64,000 nt of DNA. Origin: Planctomycetaceae bacterium (GTDB lineage Bacteria > Planctomycetota > Phycisphaerae > Phycisphaerales > SM1A02). Shown here piece after piece: positions 7,336-16,466 of this stretch; within the stretch, counting starts at the first letter, position 1, and each line of letters opens with the position of its first letter. The stretch spans positions 103,695 to 167,694 of the forward strand of contig CANLHK010000008.1 of the NCBI GenBank assembly GCA_947490615.1. The letters are read 5' to 3'. Under the pieces are notes generated by a model. The model searched no databases. It saw nothing but the letters and a program-made list of their open reading frames with translations, and was not told where the DNA came from. The position numbers were made by a program, and so were the translations under genes.

Positions 7336-9030
7336 TCAAGGCGTGGCAGCAAGACTTCGCCAGCGCGTCGTCGGCACCAGCGCTACGCAGAGCAAGGCGA
7401 GCTGCACGATGCAGAAACCAAGCAGTGCGAAGACAGCCGAGTCCATGAATCCGTAGGAGTGCAGTCCGACGCCAAGCATGTTGGTCCCGAACCAGGACCA
7501 CGCCGTCACGATGTTTCCACCGATGGCCAGCATCGCCACTCCGCGGTCGCGGACCATGCCGCCCCAGCGCGCGTGCAGGATCAAGAGGTTCCAAAGCACG
7601 ATGAGCGCAGCGCCGTTTTCCTTGGGATCCCATCCCCAAAATCGTCCCCACGACTGGTCGGCCCAGATGCCGCCCAGAACGGTGCCGACAAAACTCGCGA
7701 GCGCTGCGAAGCAAATCACGCCGTAGATCATGCGCGGCAGAGCCTTCATCGCTTCGCCGCGCAAGAGCTTGGTGCACACACCTCCAACGACATAGAAGAT
7801 CGCGATGAAGCCTGCGAGGAAGGTCGCGGAGTATCCGATGGTGACGACGACGACATGCGTCGCGAGCCAAAAGTTCGAATCGAGCACCGCCTGCATCATC
7901 TCCATGGTGTCGCCCGACGCCGAGAGATTGTGTGCCACGACCAGCGTCGCGAAACCGATCAAACTCGCCGCGAGCGAAAGCACGCCGATGCGAGCAAACC
8001 ACTCTCCGAGCAGAGCACCGGGAATGCACGCCCAACCGATGAACACCGCAGAGCTGTAGAGGTTGGTGACTGGTGGTCGACCTTGGAGGTAGATGCGCGC
8101 CGTCAAGCCAAGAGTATGAAGGACGAACGCGAGCGCGATCACTCCGAGTGCGCTGCGCAGAAGGCTCGGCTTCCAGCGCTCTGCAGAGAGCGGCGCAACC
8201 AGCATGGCGATGCAGCCGAGCAGGAACGCGACGAGGTAGAGCAAGGACGCTTGGTAGAACGGCTCACATCGACTGAGGAAGACTTCAAGCGCGCTGCGCT
8301 CCTCGGCCTCCGCGTGCGCAACAGCTAAGAGCGCGTGGTAGGCGGAAACAGCCTGCTCACAAGCTGCCGCGTCTCCCGCTGCGTAGGCAACCAGCACAGC
8401 ACGAATGGCCTGCGCGGAGGCGCCTGTCGCTGGTTGACCGTGAGGGTCCGCCGCAAGAAGCGGCGCCCACTCTTCACCATTGGCCAGCGGCGCGGCGAGG
8501 TACGGCGTGCGAAGGCTCTGCACCTCAACGAACTCGGCGAGCTTCCCGTAGAGGTCACTGATGGCGCGCTGGAATGGATCCTGTTGCTTGCGCGAAATCG
8601 CGTTGGCGAGTTGTGATTGGCGCACCACCTCTTCGAGCTTGGGTGCAATCTCCGTCCAACTAAATCGAGTGCGCGACGCTTCGGTGATGGCCAACAGTGA
8701 CTTCACATCAGGATGATCGATTCGGAACACGCGACGCTTGGCTGCCTCGTCTGGATTCGTCCACAGTTCCAACAACCACTCAATCGCTGGACGCATGGTG
8801 CCGTCCGCGTCGTAGGTCTGCCGACCGCTCAATCGCAAGAGCGTGTTGCGGGCGAAGGAATCAAGCGGCTTGGTGCGGCCACCCGCGGACACGGGAATGC
8901 GTGCGATTCCATCGAGGCTCACTCCGTCGACGCGCGCGACGGGCTTCAGTGCGCTGGCGCCGATCGAAACGAGGAACGCCACCACAAAGACGACGACCAA
9001 CGCTGGGAACCATCGTGCGAGCGTCTTCAT
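7336..9030 (-). CDS. ccsA: cytochrome c biogenesis protein CcsA (System II haem handling)
   Basis: This is an integral membrane protein of 564 aa. The C-terminal half carries the CcsA/CcmC-family tryptophan-rich motif WGRFWGWDPKENGA plus conserved membrane histidines. The N-terminal ~300 residues are an extracytoplasmic region anchored by a first transmembrane segment. The family exports and presents haem for covalent attachment to CXXCH motifs, with ResB as partner. The ATG at 9028-9030 overlaps the resB stop (ATGA), which fixes the start over a longer upstream possibility. The gene lies convergently beside the multihaem cytochrome cluster, its obvious clients. It is longer than stand-alone CcsA (~320 aa) because of the N-terminal domain. 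Confidence 0.9.
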   Translation of the reverse strand: MKTLARWFPALVVVFVVAFLVSIGASALKPVARVDGVSLDGIARIPVSAGGRTKPLDSFARNTLLRLSGRQTYDADGTMRPAIEWLLELWTNPDEAAKRRVFRIDHPDVKSLLAITEASRTRFSWTEIAPKLEEVVRQSQLANAISRKQQDPFQRAISDLYGKLAEFVEVQSLRTPYLAAPLANGEEWAPLLAADPHGQPATGASAQAIRAVLVAYAAGDAAACEQAVSAYHALLAVAHAEAEERSALEVFLSRCEPFYQASLLYLVAFLLGCIAMLVAPLSAERWKPSLLRSALGVIALAFVLHTLGLTARIYLQGRPPVTNLYSSAVFIGWACIPGALLGEWFARIGVLSLAASLIGFATLVVAHNLSASGDTMEMMQAVLDSNFWLATHVVVVTIGYSATFLAGFIAIFYVVGGVCTKLLRGEAMKALPRMIYGVICFAALASFVGTVLGGIWADQSWGRFWGWDPKENGAALIVLWNLLILHARWGGMVRDRGVAMLAIGGNIVTAWSWFGTNMLGVGLHSYGFMDSAVFALLGFCIVQLALLCVALVPTTRWRSLAATP

Positions 9031-10211
9031 GCGACCTTCCTCTTCACGGACGCAGAGAGGCGCACGCCGAAGTGCCAGAGCAGACCGATCGTCACGAGCG
9101 TGCACGAAAGGTACGGGAGCAGCCAACCAGGATTGCGCACCACTTGGAGCACGGTGCCTGAGTCATCGGGCGCGAACGAGGCTTGGTAGAAAGTCTCTCC
9201 CGCGTATCGCAGCGGGTTGTTCATGGAAATGAGCACCTCTCGGTCCACATGCTGTGCCGTATCAGTGAGCCGAACCAAGCTCGAGAAGTTGCGCGCCGTT
9301 TCGGTGCCCACGAATCGATCGTGTTTGAAGTCGAGTAGTTGAACCGAGTACGGGCGGTAGTTCCGTTCGAAGCGCAGGGCGATCTGAAACCGCTTGGTGC
9401 CGACCTCAACCGTCTGCATGCCGATGAGTCGCGGCGTCACGAGGTAGGTTCCAAGTGTCGTCTCGCCTTGCTTGAACTCAAGGTACGCAGCGGGAACATC
9501 GGAATCCGATGCTTCCACGCCCGTCGCGACTCCGACCGCAACAGCGGCGACCTGCGTTCCCGTGCCAGCGGTCGCGCGCGCGAGTTGTTGCTTGGATGCC
9601 TGCATCGGACCGAGCACGCGCGAGTTGGGCATCCACTCGATCACGCGGACAGTGAAGGGGAGCAAACCGTTGGTGATGAGCGGCGACTCACGATCGGCCA
9701 GCAGTCGTGCGGGCACGACCACCACGAGGTCGTCTGCTGGATCCGACGCATCGATGACGGCAAGTTCACTGGTCCGACCATCTTCGATGTAGTTGGCCGA
9801 CGCGCCCTCGGCAATGGTCATGGTGCCTTCTTTGGCCAAGGCACCCGTCACAAACTCTCCGACGAGCAAGAGCAGCACACCCGCGTGCGTCACGATCATG
9901 CCCATGCGTTTCCACGAGAGCTTGAAGCGCACGATGTGCGCCGCGAGGAGATTCACGAACAGGCAGACACCAAGCGTGAGTCCGCCTGGAAACGGAAAGA
10001 CGCCAGGAATCCGCAGCACCTTCTCAGGGACAAAGAGCTGGAACGGAATCAGAACAGCGATCGATCGAAAGTATCGATCGACCACCATCCACACGCCTTC
10101 TTGAGTCTGAGCCAAGGTGCCCGCGAGGATGAGCACGATCGACAGCGCGAACAACACGACGGCCAGTCGCAGTGAAGAGATCGCGCGAAGTGCCGCTGGC
10201 ATGCTGTTCAT
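9027..10211 (-). CDS. resB: ResB-like cytochrome c biogenesis protein
   Basis: The protein has 394 aa with N-terminal transmembrane segments (about 13-35, 78-98 and 105-125), a long extracytoplasmic domain, and a final membrane segment near 365-385. The layout and the LSxKRMGMIVTHAGV-like region match the ResB/Ccs1 family, which works with CcsA to deliver reduced haem and apocytochrome. It overlaps ccsA by 4 nt downstream and the lipoprotein gene by 4 nt upstream, so the three form one translational unit. In many bacteria ResB and CcsA are fused; here they are separate. Confidence 0.88.
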   Translation of the reverse strand: MNSMPAALRAISSLRLAVVLFALSIVLILAGTLAQTQEGVWMVVDRYFRSIAVLIPFQLFVPEKVLRIPGVFPFPGGLTLGVCLFVNLLAAHIVRFKLSWKRMGMIVTHAGVLLLLVGEFVTGALAKEGTMTIAEGASANYIEDGRTSELAVIDASDPADDLVVVVPARLLADRESPLITNGLLPFTVRVIEWMPNSRVLGPMQASKQQLARATAGTGTQVAAVAVGVATGVEASDSDVPAAYLEFKQGETTLGTYLVTPRLIGMQTVEVGTKRFQIALRFERNYRPYSVQLLDFKHDRFVGTETARNFSSLVRLTDTAQHVDREVLISMNNPLRYAGETFYQASFAPDDSGTVLQVVRNPGWLLPYLSCTLVTIGLLWHFGVRLSASVKRKVA

Positions 10212-11347
10212 GGTTCAAGCCCCAGTCCCACGCTGCGCACCAGATCGCGAAACGGCGCGCGCTCCGCTTCAACCGCCGCGATGCTGCCGCGAAGCTTGAA
10301 GAACCAGGTCGCCTGCTCCGTCGCAACAATCGCAGCAATCATGCGGTCGGTCGCGTCTGGGTTGGTGAGATCGACCACGATCGCCTCGGGACCAAAGTCG
10401 ACGCGCTCGACCAGTGTGAGATCCGCCAGCGCAGCAAGTCCAAGTTGTTCGCGCCAACGATTGATGTTGGCCAGATCGCCACCACCATCGTTGGCCAGCG
10501 AAGTGACGGTCGCGCGCGCCACACCTGACGCGTTGGTCGCGCCGAACGCAGCAGCGACGATGCCGCCTGAGTTCGCCTCGATGGCCCAGTGTGATGGCGG
10601 TTGAAATCGTGCAAGCCGCTCTTCAATGCTTGCACCGACAGAAGGCGACTTGGTTGGCTGAGTCGGCACGGTGGCTGGCATGTTTGCAGTCACTGCTGCC
10701 TGAGCGGCCTCACGGCGGAACGACTTCGCAAATGACTCAAAGGAAGGAAGCAAGGCTGCGGCCTTGGCCGCATCGGTCGTCGACTTCACAAACCAACTCT
10801 TGCCATCACCAGGAACGATGATCGCGCCGAGCATCACTTGCCCTTCACTGCCTGTGAGCGTGAGCGTCGCGATCTCCACGCCGTTGACACTCGATGCGAT
10901 GAGCGAACTCGCCAACGCGCTGGCGTCCGTGGGCGCCAAGCCGATTTGCCCGCGCCAACGATTCACATTCGAGAGCACTCCGCCTGCGGCACCAGGGAAC
11001 GCGCTCACCGTGACCTCCGCACCAAACGCTTCGTAGGTCGCGAGTCGCATCGGCTGCTCCGTGGGCACCACCTTCCACGACGCGGGCACATCCCAAGTCA
11101 CGACCACTTCGTTCGTAGAGGTTGGCGCGCCACGCGGGGGAAGCTCTGGGTTGACCTCGCGCGAATCTGTGCGCGCCACGGCGCTCGGAACGGCCTCTTG
11201 CGTCTCAGCGGACTTTGGCACGCGATACGAGTGCACTTCTTCTCGGCCACAACCCGCGAGTGCACCGCACGCGGTCACGCCAACGAGAACGCAGGCCCTG
11301 AGACCTGTATCGAGACGCGCCGCGCGCGTTGTTTCAGCGATCCACAT
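10208..11347 (-). CDS. lipoprotein with two copies of an NRWR-type domain, first gene of the cytochrome c maturation operon
   Basis: The N-terminus is a lipoprotein signal with lipobox LAGC near residue 33. The mature part contains two related ~125-residue domains. Each starts with a PxxWxxxxx segment and carries an N(V/I)NRWRxQ(I/L)GLA motif (around residues 148 and 294). No enzymatic motif is visible and I cannot assign a function. Because the gene overlaps resB by 4 nt it may assist haem delivery or cytochrome folding, but that is only context. A GTG at 11365 preceded by GGAG at good spacing is an alternative start and would add six residues. Confidence 0.75.
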   Translation of the reverse strand: MWIAETTRAARLDTGLRACVLVGVTACGALAGCGREEVHSYRVPKSAETQEAVPSAVARTDSREVNPELPPRGAPTSTNEVVVTWDVPASWKVVPTEQPMRLATYEAFGAEVTVSAFPGAAGGVLSNVNRWRGQIGLAPTDASALASSLIASSVNGVEIATLTLTGSEGQVMLGAIIVPGDGKSWFVKSTTDAAKAAALLPSFESFAKSFRREAAQAAVTANMPATVPTQPTKSPSVGASIEERLARFQPPSHWAIEANSGGIVAAAFGATNASGVARATVTSLANDGGGDLANINRWREQLGLAALADLTLVERVDFGPEAIVVDLTNPDATDRMIAAIVATEQATWFFKLRGSIAAVEAERAPFRDLVRSVGLGLEP

Positions 11348-11509
11348 GCTGCATCGACCCTGCACGGAAACTCCATTGAATTCACTGCTGCGCCACTCAC
11401 CTCTGCAGCGACGCAGCGAGAAAAAAGCGTATGCGCCTATCGACTCGTTCCTGCGGCGTAGCACAGAAATTACGCCTCGGAAAGAGCCCCGATCGGCCGC
11501 GACTCGGAC

Positions 11510-12166
11510 TTACTCCTCGCGGACCCGATTCACGAGGTGTCCGACCTTTCCAATGCGGACCTCGACCGTGTCGCCTCCCTTGAGAAAGAGCGGCGGCGTG
11601 CGTCCTGCGCCCACTCCCGCAGGGGTTCCCGTCAGCACGATCGTCCCCTCCAACAAGGTCATGCCGCGCGAGAGCTCTGCGACGAGGGAGCGCACCGGGA
11701 AGACCATGAGGCGAGTGTTCGCATGTTGAACACGCTCGCCGTTGAGAAAGGTTTCGATCTCGAGGTCCTGCGGATCATCGATGGCGCCGTGCGCCACGAG
11801 ATCGGTCATCGGACAGAAGGTGTCGAAGCTCTTACCGCGACAGAATTGGCCGCCAGAGCCAGTCTTCTGCCACCAACGCGCCGAGACATCGTTGGCGACG
11901 CGGTAGCCCGCGATCACCGACATGGCGTCCGCCGCGGACACATCGCGGCAATCCCGCGCAATCTCAAACGCGAGCTCGCCTTCGTAATCGACTTGCGGCC
12001 CACCTTCGCGGCAGATCGAGGGGATGACAATCGCATCACCGTTGCGACAGACGCACGCTGGGTTCTTCATGAACACCATCGGGCGCTCGTCGGTCTTGCC
12101 GCCCATCTCGGCTGCGTGATCGGCGTAGTTGCGGCCAATGGCGAGGATCGCTGGAGGGATGCGCAT
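11510..12166 (-). CDS. fumarylacetoacetate hydrolase family protein
   Basis: A compact 218-aa FAH-fold enzyme. The N-terminal IGRNYADHAAE segment, the metal-binding YEGELAFEI motif (E-x-E) followed by the conserved Asp of ANDVSARWW, and the GTIVLTGTPAGVG loop are all family hallmarks. Members cleave C-C bonds of acylpyruvates or decarboxylate oxaloacetate with Mg2+. The length matches the minimal FAHD1/acylpyruvase group rather than true fumarylacetoacetase (~420 aa). No degradation pathway genes adjoin it, so the substrate cannot be told from context. Confidence 0.88.
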   Translation of the reverse strand: MRIPPAILAIGRNYADHAAEMGGKTDERPMVFMKNPACVCRNGDAIVIPSICREGGPQVDYEGELAFEIARDCRDVSAADAMSVIAGYRVANDVSARWWQKTGSGGQFCRGKSFDTFCPMTDLVAHGAIDDPQDLEIETFLNGERVQHANTRLMVFPVRSLVAELSRGMTLLEGTIVLTGTPAGVGAGRTPPLFLKGGDTVEVRIGKVGHLVNRVREE

Positions 12167-12172
12167 GACGGC

Positions 12173-12178
12173 AATCTA
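12173..12178 (-). promoter_or_regulatory. possible -10 element (TAGATT) 6 nt before the FAH start
   Basis: On the - strand TAGATT ends six nucleotides before the ATG at 12166, with no Shine-Dalgarno. The spacing would give a leaderless transcript. It lies in the 29-nt gap after the preceding gene. Confidence 0.35.
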
Positions 12179-12195
12179 CAGCAGGTGAGCCACGG

Positions 12196-14406
12196 CTACT
12201 TGCGCTCGGCTTCGGAGCGGTTGTCGTTCTTGGCAGCCTCGGCCTTGATGCGTGCGGCTTCGGCCTGCGCCCTGCGGACCTCTTCGAGACCCGCTGGTTC
12301 TGGCGCGAGATTGGCAAACACCAGTCCCGAGTTCACCAGCCGACTGCGCTTGAATTCCTCTTCGAGCACAGGTCGGACGCGGTCATAGACCAGCGCGCGG
12401 AGATCCTCAGGCGCCTTGCGGAAGATGATCAGTCGATCAAGCAGCGGTTGCGAGCTATCGAGCAGGACTTTGATGAGCACTGCAGGAATCGACTCGTCGA
12501 GCTCACCGAGGAGCTCCTTCATGCGTCCCTCACCAAACTTGTTCACGAAGTCGTTGTACTTCGCATCGCGGAAGTAGCGGGTCAAACCGCGGGCGTACTC
12601 GAGCGCCGACTTCAGCACCTCTTCGTTGTCGAGCAACAGACCCTCGCGGAATCCACGCTCGAGGACCGCGTACACATCGCCGCGCGCTGCCTCAGGCTGC
12701 ATCTCATACTCGCCGTAGGTGACTCCGCGCACGAACTCATCGATGGGAACCTTGTAGGTCAAGTTCTCATTGAAGGAGCCTGTGCCGTAGAGGCGATCGA
12801 GCTTGTCGAGAATCGCCTGCGCACCCGCGACATCACCCGCGCGGTAGAGATCGCGCACCGCGCCCTTCATGAAGTTCTCGTGGAAGTTCGTAAATGTGTC
12901 ACCACCAGCACCGCGCACGTTGTAGTGCTTCTTGTAGAGCGTCTCAAAGTAGGCGTCGATGGGGTAAATCCAGCGCGCGTCACTGAGTCTCGTCACATTG
13001 TCGCCGCTGAACGGGTCGTACTGCACCATGCCCGAACGCGCGAGCGCCTGCATCGCCTGAATCTCGACGCGATCGTTGTTGATGACCTTGTAGATGTCGG
13101 CGTCATCGGTGATGCGGTGCTCACCAAACTCGTTGCCGCGCCGCGCCCAGTAGATCGCGTGTGCCGCTGGGTGCCGCCAATCCAACGGGCCAGTCTCCGC
13201 GGTGTACTTCGACATCAACGCGGGATCCATGTTGTAGGCATCGATCAAGACGCGCTTGCGCATGTAGGCGAGGACGGCCTCAGCAGTGCGTCGACGCGTC
13301 TCATCACCAAAGGTCGACTCGAAGACACCGACCAAGGTCGCTGCCTCTTCGGTCATCGCCCGCAAACCAAGGAAGCGCGCGTAGGCCGAACCTGATCGCG
13401 CACCCCATTCACCAAGCAGTAAGAGAAAGCGCTTGTCCGCCGCAAACGCATAGTGCTCAGGAAGCGGCGCGAGTTTGCGTTCGAGCTCTGCGATGAACTC
13501 CTTGGTCTCGGGGACCTTGGCGTACAGCCCATCAAGGGTGTCAGGTGCGTCGGCGATCGCCTTGATCCACGCCTTGCGCAGCTCGTAATCCTGCGGCGGG
13601 ATCCCGAGGAGATACTGCCATTCGCGGGCAAACTGCCGCTTGTAGGTCAGGTGCGCGTCATCGGCCACGCCGTCGATCTTGTGCGCGAACCAGAACGCGA
13701 GTTCTTTGCACAACAGAAGACTGTTGGGGTTGTAGCGAACACCGCGATCACGCACCAACGAGATGCCCGCGTTGACCCATGCCCAACGCTCTTCGGGCGT
13801 ATTGGTCATCACCGAGATGTTGTAGGCCATGTTGTGGCCGTGAAATGACCAGACCTCAGGGAAGCGCGGCTGCAACGCGGTGATGAGATTCGAGTCGCTC
13901 ATCACCTCATAGAGCAAGCCCTTCTCCTTCTGCAGCGTCACCTTGATCCACAAGTAATCGACGAGCAGTCCGCGCAGCGCGCCGAGCGCGGTGCCTAGCA
14001 CGACCATCGGCGGCGCGCCCTCCTCGGCTTCATCGGTGTATCGCAAGCCGAATCCGCCGCGTCCCTTCACGGTCGCGTCGATCGATTCATCGCCCTTGGC
14101 AGTCTCATAGGTCAGCCCAATGTCGTCGCCAACCTTGCCTTCCCACAGGCGAATGTCGCCGAGGTAGCGGAATGCCATCGGCTCGCCCGTCAGCACACCC
14201 TTCTTGGTTTCCACAGCGCGGATGCGAGAGAGTGGCACGCGTCGCTCGAACGCAGCGCGCGGAGTCTCGCCACCCACAGCATTGACACCAACGAGAAGGT
14301 ACTGCTCGCTGGCCATTTCGGTGAGTTGCGGCAGCAGGAACGAGGCAGCCGTGAACGCAAAGATGCAGACCAGCAGTGCCACAAACATGGAGAGGCGATC
14401 GCGCAT
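12196..14406 (-). CDS. conserved hypothetical protein with one N-terminal membrane anchor, part of an ABC exporter operon
   Basis: The 736-aa product has one transmembrane segment (about residues 6-27). The remainder is soluble, presumably extracytoplasmic and mostly helical, with aromatic-rich stretches such as WSFHGHNMAYNISV and FWFAHKIDG that suggest tetratricopeptide-like helical pairs. The C-terminus is charged and helical (Ala/Glu/Lys/Arg). I recognise no catalytic motif. It begins 2 nt after the ABC permease stop, so it very likely belongs to that transporter as an accessory or scaffold subunit. The family appears to be lineage-restricted, but I cannot confirm this without a search. 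Confidence 0.7.
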   Translation of the reverse strand: MRDRLSMFVALLVCIFAFTAASFLLPQLTEMASEQYLLVGVNAVGGETPRAAFERRVPLSRIRAVETKKGVLTGEPMAFRYLGDIRLWEGKVGDDIGLTYETAKGDESIDATVKGRGGFGLRYTDEAEEGAPPMVVLGTALGALRGLLVDYLWIKVTLQKEKGLLYEVMSDSNLITALQPRFPEVWSFHGHNMAYNISVMTNTPEERWAWVNAGISLVRDRGVRYNPNSLLLCKELAFWFAHKIDGVADDAHLTYKRQFAREWQYLLGIPPQDYELRKAWIKAIADAPDTLDGLYAKVPETKEFIAELERKLAPLPEHYAFAADKRFLLLLGEWGARSGSAYARFLGLRAMTEEAATLVGVFESTFGDETRRRTAEAVLAYMRKRVLIDAYNMDPALMSKYTAETGPLDWRHPAAHAIYWARRGNEFGEHRITDDADIYKVINNDRVEIQAMQALARSGMVQYDPFSGDNVTRLSDARWIYPIDAYFETLYKKHYNVRGAGGDTFTNFHENFMKGAVRDLYRAGDVAGAQAILDKLDRLYGTGSFNENLTYKVPIDEFVRGVTYGEYEMQPEAARGDVYAVLERGFREGLLLDNEEVLKSALEYARGLTRYFRDAKYNDFVNKFGEGRMKELLGELDESIPAVLIKVLLDSSQPLLDRLIIFRKAPEDLRALVYDRVRPVLEEEFKRSRLVNSGLVFANLAPEPAGLEEVRRAQAEAARIKAEAAKNDNRSEAERK

Positions 14407-14408
14407 GG

Positions 14409-16466
14409 TCAGCCTCCCTGCCCGCTGTAGATGGCGAGTTCTTTGCGGCGGAACGCAGCAAAACCAAGCGTGAGCAGCACGCCTGACCAGCCGATCCCGA
14501 TCATCACAAAGGCGCGTGCGACTCCAAACCAGGAGACGAGACGACCTTCGACAAGCGGACCGTTACCTTCTGCCTCACCGAAAGCGCGCACCGAAAATTC
14601 TGTAGCACCCGCAATCGCGCGAACGACCGCCTCGAAACCCTTGAGCGTTCCCGAGTCGGTGCGAATGCGGTACTCCGCGACGCTCGTCGCAAGGAACGGA
14701 CCAATCGAACCCGCCGAGAAGACGGTAAAGACCACCAGACACGCCACGGGAAAACTCAAGCTCGCAGCGCACACCACCGAGAGCATGCCGAGGAAGGACA
14801 GCTTCAAGAGGTTCATGAGTTGCGCGCGCAGCAGGTTCTCTCCGAAGCCGCCAACTCGATAGAGCAGCTCGAGACCTTCGGGGTCGAAGAAGATCGTGCC
14901 CATTCCAGGAATGAAACTGAGATCGCCAGGACGCGCCGTCTTGTTGAGCGCTTGGTTCTGCACGCGCACTTCCAGCGTGCCATCGTCGGCGACGGCGCTC
15001 GCAGGGACAGGAACCACATTGCTCTGTGCGGCGATGAAGTTGTGATCGATCCACGCCTGCCGATCTCCCGTGCCAAAGACGAAGACGACGGGATACACCG
15101 AATTGGGATCGCTCTCGCCCGCATAGAACTTGTAGCGCAGCGTGAGATTCCCGCCGAACGCTCGCTGTTCCGCCAGACCCGTGAAGCGATAGACGCGCTC
15201 GAGGTTGGGGCCGATCGAACGCTGCTGCTTGTAGTACTCCTCAGTGATCGCGCGCGCGACGGTTTGCTTCACTTCAATGGCAGTCCGAACTCCGTCGCGC
15301 AAATCAGCCTGAATGTTTGGATCGGCCTTCATCGTCTCGTCGACGGCGGCCTCGAGCTCAGCCGCCGTGAGACGGTTGTAGCTCGGGAATCCACCGACGC
15401 GAGCAACGAGCACTTCGTCCTGCACGGCGATGGCGTCGGAAAGATCCTGCGCGGGTCGCGAGCGAATCTGCGCGAGGAAGGCGTACATGGCGACCGTCGA
15501 AGTCAGCAGGATGGCAACATTGAGCGCCACCAGTCCCAGCCACTTGCCCGCGAGCCACGAGAGACGCGACACTGGCTTGGTCAAGGTTGTCCACGCTTGG
15601 CGATCACGAATCTCAAACGCGACCGTCGCACAGCCGAGGAACACCGTGAGAAACGCGCACACGAGATACATCGTGTCGAGCGATCCCGAGAGATAGGTCT
15701 GCACTTGGTAGCGCAGAGGTCGCGTCGGATCGATCGCCTGTGGCATCAACGGGATCGCGACAATGGCGATGGCGCCAAAGCCAAGAGCAATGCGCAAGCG
15801 CATGGCTTCGCGCACGACGCCGCCAGCAACGGCGTAGATCGGACGCGCTCGATCGAGTGCCTCAAGCAGAAGGCGCACGACGAGCAGGAACAGAAACAGA
15901 AGCAGCGGAATCGCAGCGAGACTCGCCGCGAGGTTCGGTCGACCAGCCAAAAGCAGCCCGCCACCAAGGAGCACCGCTGCGATCGAGATGACGACCAGTT
16001 CCACCGCGAGCCCTGAGAAGCAGGCAAATTGCACGACTGCCAGAGCCAACGCGCCAAACGCCAGCGCGAGCCACGGCTCTTGCGCGAGGCCGATGGGAAG
16101 CCACGGCTTGCGTTGTGTCGCGAGGAGTTGACTCGCCGCGTCGGTGACGCGCTCGATCTTTCCTGACGCTTCAAACAAGCGCTGCATGCTCTTCGAGAGC
16201 GCGATGTCGCCAATCGCCACTCCGTCGAGCGTGATGGTGCCGCGCTCCACGAGCTCCATCGCGATCGGTTCCTTCGCAGTGAGATCAGCCTTGGCCAGCA
16301 GAGGCGGAAGTCGCATCGCGAGGTCGTCCATCCGCGCGGCTTCGCGGTAAGCGATCACCACGACGAGCACGATCAGCGTCGAGAAGACGACAGCGACCGA
16401 CGAACGGAACCGCTTGCTGCGTCCGAGCCGTTCGATCTTCGATTGCAACGCCGCGTACGCGCTCAC
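14409..16466 (-). CDS. ABC transporter permease (ABC-2 type, large)
   Basis: This is a 685-aa membrane protein. There is one transmembrane helix near residues 25-43, a cluster of helices at about 130-300, a large polar region at about 330-520, and further helices to the C-terminus. The arrangement and the RDRQAWTTLTKPVSRLSWLAGKW segment (an N-terminal-side amphipathic element conserved in ABC-2 permeases) mark it as the membrane subunit of an exporter. Its ATG overlaps the stop of the ATPase gene by 4 nt and it is followed 2 nt later by the 736-aa protein. The substrate is unknown. Confidence 0.82.
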   Translation of the reverse strand: MSAYAALQSKIERLGRSKRFRSSVAVVFSTLIVLVVVIAYREAARMDDLAMRLPPLLAKADLTAKEPIAMELVERGTITLDGVAIGDIALSKSMQRLFEASGKIERVTDAASQLLATQRKPWLPIGLAQEPWLALAFGALALAVVQFACFSGLAVELVVISIAAVLLGGGLLLAGRPNLAASLAAIPLLLFLFLLVVRLLLEALDRARPIYAVAGGVVREAMRLRIALGFGAIAIVAIPLMPQAIDPTRPLRYQVQTYLSGSLDTMYLVCAFLTVFLGCATVAFEIRDRQAWTTLTKPVSRLSWLAGKWLGLVALNVAILLTSTVAMYAFLAQIRSRPAQDLSDAIAVQDEVLVARVGGFPSYNRLTAAELEAAVDETMKADPNIQADLRDGVRTAIEVKQTVARAITEEYYKQQRSIGPNLERVYRFTGLAEQRAFGGNLTLRYKFYAGESDPNSVYPVVFVFGTGDRQAWIDHNFIAAQSNVVPVPASAVADDGTLEVRVQNQALNKTARPGDLSFIPGMGTIFFDPEGLELLYRVGGFGENLLRAQLMNLLKLSFLGMLSVVCAASLSFPVACLVVFTVFSAGSIGPFLATSVAEYRIRTDSGTLKGFEAVVRAIAGATEFSVRAFGEAEGNGPLVEGRLVSWFGVARAFVMIGIGWSGVLLTLGFAAFRRKELAIYSGQGG

